Shown: positions 42,333 to 50,844 of the stretch, piece after piece
How positions within the stretch are numbered: position 1 is the stretch's first letter
How the letters are laid out: the number at the start of each line of letters is the position of its first letter
Source: Paenibacillus sambharensis
GTDB lineage: Bacteria > Bacillota > Bacilli > Paenibacillales > Paenibacillaceae
NCBI RefSeq assembly: GCF_003233845.1
Contig: NZ_QKRB01000053.1
Coordinates: 62,001-126,000, forward strand
Direction of reading: 5' to 3'
Length of the DNA: 64,000 nucleotides
Translations under genes and position numbers: made by a program
Notes under the pieces: model-generated
What the model was told of the DNA's origin: nothing
Seen by the model: only the letters and a program-made list of their open reading frames with translations
The model's database searches: none

Positions 42333-43490
42333 TCACTCCCCGATTTCCGAATAAGCGGCTTCTAAAGCCTGACTAAGATCTTCTATTATATCATCTGCAT
42401 GCTCGATTCCGACCGAGAAACGCAGCAGGCGGTCATCCACTCCGACACGGCGCCGAATCTCCTCCGGAATATCCGCATGGGTCTGGACAGCCGGATACGT
42501 CATCAGCGATTCAACCCCGCCAAGACTCTCTGCGAAGGCGATCAGCTTGATATGCCGCAGAATCGGCTCCACATAACGCGCATCCTTCACACGGAAGGAG
42601 AAAATGCCGGTATTGCCGGACGACTGCCGGCTTTGTATGTCATGTCCTGGATGATGCGGCAGCGCCGGATAGAACACCTCCGCGATAGCCGGATGCTCCA
42701 GCAGATAGCCCGCAACTCGCGTGGCGTTATGCTGATGGCGCTCCATCCGCAGGGCCAGCGTCTTCATGCCCCGCATCAGCAGCCAGGAATCCTGTGCTCC
42801 GAGCACGGCACCAATCGAATTGTGCAGGATAAACATCTGCTCAGACAGCACCTTGCCCTTGGTTACGATCAGTCCGGCCAGCACATCATTGTGTCCTCCC
42901 AGATATTTGGTCGCGCTGTGAACGACGATATCTGCCCCGAGCTCGATCGGACGCTGGAAGAACGGAGTAAGAAGCGTATTGTCCACAATAACCAGCAGGT
43001 CCTTGCTCTTCGCCCATTCACTTACACGGGCCAGATCGGTAATCATCATAAGCGGGTTCGTCGGCGTCTCAATCAGTACCGCTTTCGTATTCGGAGTCCG
43101 CAGCGACTCAAGCGCATCGATATCATTCGTATCCACATAAGAGGCCGTTACCCCAAAGCGGGACATAATCTGCTCAAGCAGGCGGTAGGTGCCGCCATAG
43201 AGATCCAGCGAGACAAGCAGGTGGTCACCCTGGCTAAACAGCGCGAATACAGTCTGCAGGGCTGCCATGCCGGAGCTGCATGCGAAGCCTGCATCCCCGC
43301 TCTCAAGCTCAGCGGCTGCATCCTCAAGCACCTTCCGTGTTGGGCTCTTCGTACGGGCATAATCAAAGCCTGTACTCTCCCCAAGCCTCGGGTGGCGGAA
43401 TGCGGTTGCCGGATAGATCGGGAAGCTGACAGCACCTGTAACAGGTTCCTGAACAGAGCCGATTTGTGCCAAACGGCTTTCGATTTTCAT
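42333..43490 (-). CDS. metI: Cystathionine gamma-synthase / acylhomoserine thiol-lyase, MetI-like
   Basis: A 385-residue PLP enzyme of the same family: FDYARTKSPTRKVLED, CSSGMAALQTVF and the lysine in VVHSATKYLGGHND. It joins acylated homoserine with cysteine (or sulfide), matching Bacillus MetI. It lies between metA and metC in one operon, so the three genes take homoserine to homocysteine. The ATG at 43490 is preceded by AGAAGGAG. Confidence 0.92.
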   Translation of the reverse strand: MKIESRLAQIGSVQEPVTGAVSFPIYPATAFRHPRLGESTGFDYARTKSPTRKVLEDAAAELESGDAGFACSSGMAALQTVFALFSQGDHLLVSLDLYGGTYRLLEQIMSRFGVTASYVDTNDIDALESLRTPNTKAVLIETPTNPLMMITDLARVSEWAKSKDLLVIVDNTLLTPFFQRPIELGADIVVHSATKYLGGHNDVLAGLIVTKGKVLSEQMFILHNSIGAVLGAQDSWLLMRGMKTLALRMERHQHNATRVAGYLLEHPAIAEVFYPALPHHPGHDIQSRQSSGNTGIFSFRVKDARYVEPILRHIKLIAFAESLGGVESLMTYPAVQTHADIPEEIRRRVGVDDRLLRFSVGIEHADDIIEDLSQALEAAYSEIGE

Positions 43491-43525
43491 GGTCGGATAA
43501 CTCCTTCTATATGGATTAGCGCCGG

Positions 43526-44443
43526 CTATATGCCTGCGCCCAGATCATATGGGGTCTGCTGGTAGACATAGTAATTCAGCCAGTTGGAGTACAGCAGGTT
43601 GGCATGCGCCCGCCAGGATGACAGCGGCACACGGGTAGGGTCATCGCCTGGAAAATAGTTCTTCGGCAGATTGACGCGCAGGCCCTTCGCCTTGTCACGG
43701 TCATACTCCCACTTCAGCGTATACGGGTCATACTCGGAATGGCCAGTTACGAAAATCTGCTTGCCGTCTTGGGTCGCTGCGATATAGACGCCGGCATCGT
43801 CAGACTCAGACCAGATTTCCAGCTCCGGATGCGCTTCGATGTCTTCACGTCTGACATCCGTGTGCCTGGACTGCGGGACATAGAACTGCTCGTCGAAGCC
43901 TCGCAGCAGCGGCACGTTCCGTTTGGTGATCGTATGCGGGAAGACACCGAATATCTTCTCGTCCAAATCATATTTCGGCACGCCGAAGTGGTGGTATAAG
44001 CCTGCCTGCGATCCCCAGCATATATGAAACGTTGAGGTTACATGACGGCGGGTCCAGTCCATAATATCCTTCAGCTCTTCCCAGTACGTAACCTCCTCGA
44101 ACGGCAGATGCTCAACCGGCGCGCCCGTAATGATGAAGCCGTCAAAATATTGATGCGCCACTTCATCGAAGGTTTTGTAGAACGATTCCAGATGCTCGAA
44201 AGATGTATTCTTAGATGTATGGGTTTTCGGATGGATGAGCACGGCTTCGACCTGAAGCGGCGTATTGCCGATCAGCCTCAGCAGCTGGGTTTCCGTCGTT
44301 TCCTTGGTCGGCATCAGGTTTAATATGCCTATGCGCAGGGGACGGATATCCTGGTGATAGGCGGTCGACTCATCCATAACGAAGATGTTCTCGTTCATCA
44401 GTATTTCTTTGGCCGGTAAACTGTCCGGTATCTTGATCGGCAT
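43526..44443 (-). CDS. metA: Homoserine O-acetyltransferase (MetA family, Glu111)
   Basis: A 305-residue MetA-family acyltransferase, first step of methionine synthesis from homoserine. The catalytic Cys is in [16 protein letters not shown], with His and Glu further on (VTGHSEYDP). Position 111, in ITGAPVEHL, is Glu. In this family Glu111 is known to select acetyl-CoA (Bacillus cereus) and Gly111 succinyl-CoA (Escherichia coli), so the enzyme is predicted to acetylate. The ATG follows AAGGAGTG. It is the first gene behind the SAM riboswitch. Confidence 0.95.
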   Translation of the reverse strand: MPIKIPDSLPAKEILMNENIFVMDESTAYHQDIRPLRIGILNLMPTKETTETQLLRLIGNTPLQVEAVLIHPKTHTSKNTSFEHLESFYKTFDEVAHQYFDGFIITGAPVEHLPFEEVTYWEELKDIMDWTRRHVTSTFHICWGSQAGLYHHFGVPKYDLDEKIFGVFPHTITKRNVPLLRGFDEQFYVPQSRHTDVRREDIEAHPELEIWSESDDAGVYIAATQDGKQIFVTGHSEYDPYTLKWEYDRDKAKGLRVNLPKNYFPGDDPTRVPLSSWRAHANLLYSNWLNYYVYQQTPYDLGAGI

Positions 44444-44506
44444 TAATAATCACTCCTTAGTAGTAGACTCTGTCTCTGATACCTCGGTCGGAGCGAAGGC
44501 ATGAAC

Positions 44507-44535
44507 AAAAGCCCTTTCTCTGCAGAGAAAGGGCT
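44507..44535 (-). terminator. Expression-platform terminator of the S-box leader
   Basis: On the minus strand GAGCCCTTTCTC, TGCA and GAGAAAGGGCTTTTGTT form a perfect stem with a T-rich tail, placed between the SAM aptamer and metA. Confidence 0.92.
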
Positions 44536-44544
44536 CGAATGGTT

Positions 44545-44660
44545 GCATCATGCGCCTCTCTCATCTCTCAGAAACCTGTGTTTCCGCAAGAATTAGCACC
44601 GTGCTGTTCGCCGGTTGCCGGGCTTCATCGGGCTAGTCCCTCCGCCTGCTCTTGATAAGA
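44545..44660 (-). promoter_or_regulatory. SAM-I (S-box) riboswitch of the metA-metI-metC operon
   Basis: The minus strand carries the S-box core: CTTATCAAGAG, GGCGGAGGGACTAGCCC, GATGAAGCCCGGCAACC and GGTGCTAATTC, ending in CTGAGAGATGAGAGAGG. SAM binding would favour the terminator at 44507-44535 and switch off methionine synthesis. A -10-like TAGTAT lies just upstream (44670-44665). Confidence 0.97.
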
Positions 44661-44828
44661 AAGAATACTATTCAATTACGTGCTTCACTTAATGTACCGT
44701 ATTCCTCAGTCCCCGTCAAGAACCTGGCTTGCCAGTACGAAAAATCACTGCTGGATGCGTATTTTCGTACAGGCACAGACGGGCCGAGCAAGCATACGAT
44801 GGGGTAAGGCCCGAAGCCGTTTTTTTGC

Positions 44829-44857
44829 TTGAATGTGATAGGGGCTGAGAGTATACT
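44829..44857 (+). promoter_or_regulatory. Sigma-A promoter of corA
   Basis: TTGAAT (44829), 17 bp, TATACT (44852). Transcription should begin near 44864, giving a leader of about 255 nt before corA. Confidence 0.8.
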
Positions 44858-44902
44858 AGACAAGGATTGACGCTTGTAACCAGGCGTCCGTACTACTACA
44901 TG

Positions 44903-45029
44903 ACAAAGGGGTGCTTGCAACATATGGAAGGCGACGGATCTGGGCCAGTTCCCATGCCAGAGTCGACGACCGGACACCGTCCGGGCTGCCGCATGCCGGC
45001 ATATGCGCACCTGCCCTTTCACCCTTTGT
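44903..45029 (+). promoter_or_regulatory. Structured corA leader (candidate regulatory RNA)
   Basis: ACAAAGGGGTG (44903-44913) can pair with CACCCTTTGT (45020-45029), closing a domain of about 105 nt that contains further hairpins (CCGGAC/GTCCGG at about 44970-44984). The 5' strand contains the ribosome site of the leader ORF and the 3' strand its last codons. GGTG-N8-ATATGGA at 44910-44928 recalls the start of the M-box Mg2+ riboswitch, but the other conserved M-box blocks are not seen. Confidence 0.4.
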
Positions 45030-45031
45030 AA
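44924..45031 (+). CDS. Candidate proline-rich leader peptide upstream of corA (35 aa)
   Basis: An ATG at 44924 opens 35 codons ending at TAA 45029-45031. The peptide begins MEGDGSGPVPMPESTTGHR and has seven prolines. AAAGGGG lies 12 nt upstream, a little long for an ideal ribosome site. It lies entirely within the corA leader and its stop codon lies in the 3' strand of the long-range helix. Proline-rich leader peptides are known to control mgtA, and a leader peptide (CorL) controls corA, in Salmonella; no such control is established in Firmicutes. It may equally be a chance ORF in a structured leader. Confidence 0.3.
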   Translation: MEGDGSGPVPMPESTTGHRPGCRMPAYAHLPFHPL

Positions 45032-45118
45032 GCGCAGCTTCGTGTAGTGCCGTACTGCCGCCTCCTGCCGGTGTCCTCCGTTCCAATGGGAACGAGCGGA
45101 TGAAAGGAGTGAGCGCGG

Positions 45119-46054
45119 ATGAAAATCCGTCTGGTTAACAACGGTGTATTTACGGTTCTGGACGATGTCCGGACCGCACTTAAGCCGCCTGCAGAAGGCT
45201 TCTACTGGATTGATGCCGATCTGGAGGATCTTGAAGTGCTGCAGCCGCTCTTCGGGCTCCATGACCTGGAGGTCGAGGACTGTCTCAATGATGAGGAGCA
45301 GCGGCCTAAGATTGAAGTTCATGAAGGCCATTATTTTATTGTCGTTAACAGCATCCGATTTGATGATGAAGAAATTTTCCTTCGTTCCCTGAACATTTTC
45401 CTCAGCAAGGGTTATATCATTACCGTGACCAAGCAGAAGATCAATGAGCTGCGCTCGCTGAAGCCGCTTCTGCTTGAAGAGAGGGTCAGCAGTCCCGACC
45501 GGTTCCTGTACTATCTTACCGACCTTGTCGTTGATAATTACTTCGTCGTTGGCGACCGGATCGAAGACCGGATCGAGAAGCTTGAAGAGGATATCCTCAT
45601 GCACACCAAGAAGTCCCACCTCACCGAAATCATCGGTTTGCGTAGTGAGATTCTTTGGCTGAAGCGGGTTCTCGGACCGCAGCGGGAAGTGATCGGCACA
45701 CTCAACAAGCGGGACCTGAAGCTGATCGATCCCGAGCTGCAAAAGTATTTTCGCGACATCTATGAGAATGCCGTCAAGGTTAGTGAAACCTTCGACACCT
45801 ACCGCGATCTGATGGCCAACTTAAGGGAAGCCTATCAGTCCAGCATCGCCGGCCGGGCCAATGAAATCATGCGCGTCTTCACCGCGCTGACTACGATCTT
45901 CATGCCTCTGACCTTCATTACCGGGATATACGGCATGAATTTCGACTACATTCCCGGTCTGCATACGAAGGGCGGTTCCCTGATCCTGCTGACCTTCATG
46001 GTTGTAGTCGGCTTCGGGATGTTCTACATCTTCCGTAAGAAAGACTGGCTGTAG
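45119..46054 (+). CDS. corA: CorA-family magnesium/cobalt transporter
   Basis: A 311-residue CorA-family channel. A large cytoplasmic N-terminal funnel (about 1-245) rich in charged helices precedes two C-terminal membrane helices. The diagnostic YGMNF motif lies at the end of the first helix, and the basic C-terminus (FRKKDWL) is typical. It forms a pentamer that admits Mg2+ when intracellular Mg2+ is low. The ATG follows AAAGGAG at 9 nt. It is preceded by an unusually long leader and followed by a terminator. Confidence 0.95.
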   Translation: MKIRLVNNGVFTVLDDVRTALKPPAEGFYWIDADLEDLEVLQPLFGLHDLEVEDCLNDEEQRPKIEVHEGHYFIVVNSIRFDDEEIFLRSLNIFLSKGYIITVTKQKINELRSLKPLLLEERVSSPDRFLYYLTDLVVDNYFVVGDRIEDRIEKLEEDILMHTKKSHLTEIIGLRSEILWLKRVLGPQREVIGTLNKRDLKLIDPELQKYFRDIYENAVKVSETFDTYRDLMANLREAYQSSIAGRANEIMRVFTALTTIFMPLTFITGIYGMNFDYIPGLHTKGGSLILLTFMVVVGFGMFYIFRKKDWL

Positions 46055-46101
46055 AAGGTCTTGCGGCGCCACCAATATCCCCTTTAATTCTTCTATATAG
46101 T

Positions 46102-46138
46102 AAGGGACAGTCCAAATCAGGACCGTCCCTTCTTTTAT
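46102..46138 (+). terminator. Intrinsic terminator of corA
   Basis: AAGGGACAGTCC and GGACCGTCCCTT form a 12-bp stem with one mismatch followed by CTTTTATT. It lies between convergent genes. Confidence 0.9.
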
Positions 46139-46153
46139 TACGGGCAGACCTGC

Positions 46154-47425
46154 TTAATGCGGCTCCTCCGCCAGAGCTTCGATGCGCCCCCTGGTGAAAT
46201 CAACCCGCGCAAGCAGCAGCATCCCGATTACGAAGAACGCGAGCAGCGAGATAATAGCCAGCCTGCTTGATCCGGTAATCGTACCTGTTACCGAGAACAC
46301 GAACGGACCGGCAACCGATGAGAATTTGCTCGACAGGCTGAGGAAGCCGAAGAACTCCGCTGATCGCGATGGCGGCACTAGGTTCGCATACAGCGACCTT
46401 GCAAGGGCCTGGCTTCCGCCCTGCACCAGTCCAACCAGCGTCGCTAATATGTAGAAGTGGACGGCTGATGTCATGAAATAGCCCAGGATGACGATCACCA
46501 CGTAGACCGACAACGAGACATAGAGCGCCCGCTTCGCGCCGGAGCGAACGGCGAATTTGCCGAACAGCAGTGTGCTTGGAAAGCCGACAAACTGCGTGAT
46601 CAGCAGCGCCAGAATAAGATCGCTGGTACCAATTCCAATGCCGCTGCCATATATGGTCGCCATTATAATGATCGTATTAATGCCATCATTGAAGAACCAG
46701 TAAGACAGCATGTACTTTAGCAGCTGGGGGTACCGCCGGATTCCCCGGAATGTCCTCCCCATATTGGAGAAGCTGGTGCGGACCACAGCGGATATCTTCA
46801 TATTGACTGCCCGCGGCCGATCCTTCACATGGCGGAGCAGCGGAATGGAAAACAGCAGCCACCAGATCCCCACCGTGACAAATACGACCCGTGTTGCTGT
46901 GGTTTCATCAGGGAAACCGAACAGCGACGGATTGTTAATCATCACTAGGTTAATGGCCAGCAGCACCCCGCCCCCGATGTAGCCCATTGCATAGCCCTGT
47001 GAACTCACATAATCCCGCTTTTCCAGCGGTACCAGATCCGTCAGCAGCGCATCGTAAAAGGTGTTGCCTACGGAAAAGCCGATGGTGCCAAGCACAACGA
47101 GGATGGAGGCAAGCTGCCAGCCCCCTTCCCCGACAAGTCCCATAGCCGAAGCGGAGATCGAGCCGAGGATCGTGAAGCCAGCCAGGAACCTGACCTTCGA
47201 ACCGCTCTGATCCGATATGGCGCCAAGAACCGGAGAAAGCAGCGCTACGAACAGCATGGCAATCGTCTGCGTAAAGCCCCAGTAATTTTGAGGCATATTG
47301 CCCGGCAGCGTCGAGGCTGCGACCTTCTCGTAGTAGATGGGCATAACGGCCGCGATCATCGTGGTCGCATAAGCCGAGTTTGCCCAGTCATACATAATCC
47401 AGGAACGAACCGCCCGTTTATTCAC
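46154..47425 (-). CDS. UMF1/Atg22-type MFS transporter
   Basis: A 423-residue MFS protein with about 12 membrane segments. The N-terminal SWIMYDWANSAYATTMIAAVMPIYY is the signature of the UMF1 family, related to the yeast vacuolar effluxer Atg22. The substrate is unknown. The GTG at 47425 puts the signature at the usual distance from the N-terminus and has GGGAGGG upstream; a longer in-frame extension to 47572 is polar, basic and not family-like. It is divergent from the ATP-grasp gene. Confidence 0.9.
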   Translation of the reverse strand: MNKRAVRSWIMYDWANSAYATTMIAAVMPIYYEKVAASTLPGNMPQNYWGFTQTIAMLFVALLSPVLGAISDQSGSKVRFLAGFTILGSISASAMGLVGEGGWQLASILVVLGTIGFSVGNTFYDALLTDLVPLEKRDYVSSQGYAMGYIGGGVLLAINLVMINNPSLFGFPDETTATRVVFVTVGIWWLLFSIPLLRHVKDRPRAVNMKISAVVRTSFSNMGRTFRGIRRYPQLLKYMLSYWFFNDGINTIIIMATIYGSGIGIGTSDLILALLITQFVGFPSTLLFGKFAVRSGAKRALYVSLSVYVVIVILGYFMTSAVHFYILATLVGLVQGGSQALARSLYANLVPPSRSAEFFGFLSLSSKFSSVAGPFVFSVTGTITGSSRLAIISLLAFFVIGMLLLARVDFTRGRIEALAEEPH

Positions 47426-47639
47426 TTCTGTTAATTCCCTCCCATTCGTCTTGCGCCTGCCCTGCACGGGAAGCCGTCCTGTCTGCAAGCGGTAGAATGA
47501 CATTTCGACGGCTTCTCTTCCATTCCTTTTTATCATTTTTGTAAAACGAGCAGTTTCGACGGGGTTCCGCAAAAGAAGTTCTCTATCGACAAATTAGATC
47601 CCTTGTTGTTTGAAAATGGCGCCACTATAATATACCTGA

Positions 47640-47691
47640 CCAAAATATGGGACAAAACACTACAAATACTCATCTTTTCCACCAAATATGG
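47640..47691. repeat. Two CCA-(AT-rich)-TGG elements upstream of the ATP-grasp gene
   Basis: CCAAAATATGG (47640-47650) and CCAAATATGG (47682-47691) lie 42 bp apart, about four helical turns, between a TATAAT-like box (47631-47636) and the ATP-grasp start codon. They may bind a regulator. Nothing else is recognised in 47426-47713. Confidence 0.45.
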
Positions 47692-47713
47692 TCAACACGG
47701 GAGGAAAACAGCC

Positions 47714-48829
47714 ATGATTGCACAAACCGTCATGCGGACAGTCCGCAGAAGCGGAAAGACGATCCAAACTGCCATGAAACGCGCCAAGTATAAGAACAAA
47801 ATTGCATCCATCGCCCGTTCCAACGGGAATGTCGGCACGATACAGCAGGAATACAGCCAGCGGATTGACCTATACTGGGAGCAGCACTACGGGAGCAAAA
47901 TTAAAAAAGCCTGGCATCAGGCCTATGCCAGCGTCAACGGGGTGTTCGACGAGCGGTATATTCCCGAGGATGTCTATTATATTGAGATCGAGCCCAAGCT
48001 TAACAGGCGTGAGCTGTTCAAGGCCTATGTGGACAAGAGCGGCTACGAACGGATCCTGAAGGGCTACCTGTCACCCGAGACCATACTCAAGAACAGGAAC
48101 GGGTATTACGCAGACGGTTCGGATGCCCCGCTTTCCCTGGAGGATGCGGAGAAGCGCCTTCTCGCACGGAACGGGATGTTCTTCATCAAGCCGAGTATCG
48201 AAAGCGGCGGAGGCAAGGGTGTGGAGGCCCTGTATATTGAGCAGGGACGTATCCGCTTCCGTGATCAGCCGGCTTCATTCTCTCAGGTGGCCGCTTATTA
48301 TGGCAGAGACTTTATTGTCCAGGACAAGCTGGAGCAGCATGCCGTCCTGAACGGCATTTACCCCAATGCCATTAACACGCTCCGCATCCTGACTCTGCGG
48401 CTGAATGGGCGTATTCATCTGCTGTCCACGCTTGCCCGCTTTGGCAATCAAGGAAGTGTCGTCGATAACCAGGCTGCAGGCGGCGTCTCATGCAGCGTTC
48501 ACCCGGATGGCCGGCTGAACACCTATGCTATAGACAAATATGGACGCAAGCATCAAGCCCACCCTTATACGGGTGCCGTATTCGGCGAAAAGGTCATACC
48601 GAAATATGAACAGGCGGTTCAGCATGTATTCGACCTTCATGCACAGCTCCCCTACTTCGACCTTGTCTCCTGGGACATTGCTGTTGACCCGGAAGCAAGG
48701 CCGGTCCTGGTCGAGCTGAATCTCATTGGGCAGGAAATCAATTTCCATCAGTTTAATAATGGACCGCTGTTCGGCGATCTTACTGATGACATTCTACTTC
48801 TTCTTAAGGAAGGCAAGGGAGCGAAGTAG
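47714..48829 (+). CDS. ATP-grasp protein, sugar-transfer-associated type
   Basis: A 371-residue protein. The first 60 residues are basic and helical; the rest resembles the sugar-transfer-associated ATP-grasp family, with a nucleotide-binding lysine/glycine-rich loop FFIKPSIESGGGKGVEAL, NTLRILTLRLNG, QAAGGVSCSV and the metal-binding end SWDIAVDPEARPVLVELNLIGQEINFHQ. Relatives lie in capsule or wall-polysaccharide loci and are thought to ligate carboxylate and amine groups. Here the gene stands alone, so its substrate is unknown. The ATG at 47714 follows GGGAGGAAA; an upstream in-frame start at 47603 lacks a site. Confidence 0.85.
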   Translation: MIAQTVMRTVRRSGKTIQTAMKRAKYKNKIASIARSNGNVGTIQQEYSQRIDLYWEQHYGSKIKKAWHQAYASVNGVFDERYIPEDVYYIEIEPKLNRRELFKAYVDKSGYERILKGYLSPETILKNRNGYYADGSDAPLSLEDAEKRLLARNGMFFIKPSIESGGGKGVEALYIEQGRIRFRDQPASFSQVAAYYGRDFIVQDKLEQHAVLNGIYPNAINTLRILTLRLNGRIHLLSTLARFGNQGSVVDNQAAGGVSCSVHPDGRLNTYAIDKYGRKHQAHPYTGAVFGEKVIPKYEQAVQHVFDLHAQLPYFDLVSWDIAVDPEARPVLVELNLIGQEINFHQFNNGPLFGDLTDDILLLLKEGKGAK

Positions 48830-48843
48830 CAAGACAGCCACCA

Positions 48844-48907
48844 AAGCACAAGCGAGCAGCCTGCGGCCGGTATAACGGGGCAGGCTGACTGCTTGTGCTT
48901 TTTTTCT
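48844..48907 (+). terminator. Intrinsic terminator of the ATP-grasp gene
   Basis: AAAGCACAAGC ... GCTTGTGCTTT with an inner CAGCCTG/CAGGCTG pairing, followed by seven Ts. Confidence 0.95.
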
Positions 48908-48914
48908 CACGAAA

Positions 48915-48943
48915 TTGCCGCCTGTAACGGAATGACCTATAAT
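48915..48943 (+). promoter_or_regulatory. Sigma-A promoter of the LysR gene at 49.0 kb
   Basis: TTGCCG (48915), 17 bp, TATAAT (48938), directly downstream of the preceding terminator. Confidence 0.8.
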
Positions 48944-48999
48944 AGAGGAAGTATGCCGATCGGAACGAATACCGCGCTGCGGCCGAAGGAGGGGTGTAC

Positions 49000-49902
49000 A
49001 TGAATATCAGCCAATTGGAAACGCTTCTGACAATTTCGAAGACAATGAGCTTCCGGAAGGCGGGGGAGCTGCTCAATCTGACTCAGCCTGCTGTCTCAGC
49101 CCAGATCAAGAGCCTCGAGGATGAATTCAAGACGGTTCTTATTGACCGGAATCAGCCTGTGACCCTTACGGACAGAGGTCAGGTGTTTCTGGAACATGCC
49201 GAGCGTATTCTTGCCATCGTCGAAGAGCTCAAGCAGAAGCTATCCGACCTGAATGAAACACCGCAGGGCCATATCATACTTGGCACCACGTCATCCATCG
49301 CTATTCAAATCCTGCCTCGGGTATTATCGTATTTTCAGGATCAATTCCCTATGATCAAGACAACCATCCATACCATGCCGTCCTCTCAGGTAATGGCGAG
49401 CGTAGAGAACGGGACACTGGACATCGGGATAACCTACTTATCCGAGCGCAACCCAAACCTGCTTACCTCTGTGCTGTACTACGACACATTCGAGCTTGTT
49501 GTTGCGCCCGACCACCCGCTCAGCGGACTGAAACATATCACCGTGGACAAACTAAAGGACATTCCGTTCATTATGCTCTCCCCCGATACGCTCGGCAGAA
49601 GATTCGTGGATCGGCTGTTCAAGCAGTATGACATACAGCCCAACATCGTAATGGAGCTGTCGAGCAGCGAGGAGGTCAAGCGGATGGCGGAAATTAACCT
49701 CGGGGCAGCCATTGTCTCCAAGCAGTCCATCGCCAATGAGCTTAGGCTGGGCACGCTGCGGATGATCAAGGTCAATGAACTGGAGCTCAGTCACCCGGTT
49801 GGCGTGGTGTATAAATCTGGGCGTTATCTCAACTCGGCCATGCAGCAGTTTCTGAGCGACTTGAAGGGCATGCCGGAGGACCACTTTATAAGCAGCGAAT
49901 AG
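49000..49902 (+). CDS. LysR-family transcription regulator
   Basis: A 300-residue LysR regulator: N-terminal helix-turn-helix (MSFRKAGELLNLTQPAVSAQIKSLEDEF) and a C-terminal effector domain starting near residue 90 (GHIILGTTSSIAIQILPRVLSYF). The ATG at 49000 has AAGGAGGGG upstream. No divergent target gene is present, so its regulon cannot be guessed from position; the next gene, hisK, is the only close candidate. An inverted repeat (TCCCTCC/GGAGGGA, 49912-49937) follows the stop. Confidence 0.92.
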   Translation: MNISQLETLLTISKTMSFRKAGELLNLTQPAVSAQIKSLEDEFKTVLIDRNQPVTLTDRGQVFLEHAERILAIVEELKQKLSDLNETPQGHIILGTTSSIAIQILPRVLSYFQDQFPMIKTTIHTMPSSQVMASVENGTLDIGITYLSERNPNLLTSVLYYDTFELVVAPDHPLSGLKHITVDKLKDIPFIMLSPDTLGRRFVDRLFKQYDIQPNIVMELSSSEEVKRMAEINLGAAIVSKQSIANELRLGTLRMIKVNELELSHPVGVVYKSGRYLNSAMQQFLSDLKGMPEDHFISSE

Positions 49903-49978
49903 CGCAAGCAATCCCTCCCGCCCTGCTGCTGGAGGGACGCTGCTGTATGATTACATATTTAAGGAGGCGCAACTCAAG

Positions 49979-50788
49979 ATGAAATTTGATCTGCATACCC
50001 ACCATCTCCGCTGCGGCCATGCCGAAGGGACTATTGAAGATTATGTTCAGGCGGCAATCAAAGCCGGGCTGCAGGTAATTGGAATATCGGATCACTCGCC
50101 GTATTTCGCCCACAAGGACGACCAGCCCCAGCCAGGGATTGCCATGGCGCGCAGCGAATTTCCCCGCTATGTGGAAGAAGTGCTTCGCCTTAAGCAGCAG
50201 TACAGCGGCCAGATTGAAATATTGCTCGGCGTGGAATCCGACTTTTTCCCGGATCAGGTGGATGCTTACAAGGAAGCGTATGCCCGTTACCCCTTCGACT
50301 ATATTATCGGCTCTGTCCACCAGACCCGCGGGGTCAGCATCTTCAATCGCAACCGGTGGAAGAAGCTGTCCGATGCGGAGCAAATTGTGGAGAAGAAGCA
50401 TTACTATGACCTGATCGCGCAATCCGCACGCAGCGGCATGTTCCAGGTGCTCGGACATATTGACGCCATGAAGGGGTATTACCCGGCCTTCTCCGCTATT
50501 AAGGCTGATGAGGCCGTTGATGAAGCTCTGCGGACGATCGGTGAGTGCGGAATAGCCATTGAGATTAATACGTCCGGCAAAACAAAGGATGTCGGCGGCT
50601 GGTATCCATCCGATGCCATGCTGGAGAGAGCCCTTCACTTCGGCGTTCAAGTCACCTTCGGTTCAGATGCCCACGTTCCAGCGCGCGTTGGGGACGAGTG
50701 GGAGCTTGTGCGCAGCAGGCTGAAGGAGATTGGGTTTACCCAGTGGGTATTCTACCGGAGCAAGCAGCCCGTTGCCGTCCCGCTGTAA
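49979..50788 (+). CDS. hisK: PHP-family histidinol-phosphatase
   Basis: A 269-residue PHP-domain metal-dependent phosphatase, predicted to hydrolyse histidinol phosphate in histidine synthesis. Metal-binding motifs are visible: DLHTHHLRCGHAEG at the N-terminus, ISDHSPYF, LLGVESDFFP, GSVHQT, GHIDAMK and the C-terminal TFGSDAHVPARVG. The histidine at HTHHLRCGHA is the family hallmark. The ATG follows AAGGAGGCG. No other his genes are nearby, which is common for this dispersed gene. Confidence 0.92.
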   Translation: MKFDLHTHHLRCGHAEGTIEDYVQAAIKAGLQVIGISDHSPYFAHKDDQPQPGIAMARSEFPRYVEEVLRLKQQYSGQIEILLGVESDFFPDQVDAYKEAYARYPFDYIIGSVHQTRGVSIFNRNRWKKLSDAEQIVEKKHYYDLIAQSARSGMFQVLGHIDAMKGYYPAFSAIKADEAVDEALRTIGECGIAIEINTSGKTKDVGGWYPSDAMLERALHFGVQVTFGSDAHVPARVGDEWELVRSRLKEIGFTQWVFYRSKQPVAVPL

Positions 50789-50810
50789 CCGTGAGCCAAT
50801 TCCTCTATAC

Positions 50811-50844
50811 AAAAAAAGTGGACCCTGCCGCGTCGGCCGGGTCC
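50811..50844 (-). terminator. Hairpin with a T-run on the minus strand, no minus-strand gene upstream
   Basis: GGACCCGGCCG, a short loop and CGGCAGGGTCC (minus strand) are followed by ACTTTTTTTG. The T-run side faces hisK. It may block antisense transcription or act weakly for hisK in the other direction. The rest of 50845-51007 holds a TATAAT (50879-50884) and nothing else evident. Confidence 0.55.

Noticed and set aside
42399-43565. A 388-codon plus-strand frame opposite metI
   Set aside because: Antisense mirror of a well-supported PLP enzyme; no ribosome site or recognisable domain.
44910-44928. M-box magnesium riboswitch upstream of corA
   Set aside because: Only GGTG-N8-ATATGGA fits. 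The GCUGCCC, GACGCC and closing blocks are missing, so I list a structured leader rather than an M-box.
44672-45742. A 356-codon minus-strand frame opposite corA and its leader
   Set aside because: It mirrors corA, crosses the S-box promoter region and has no family features.
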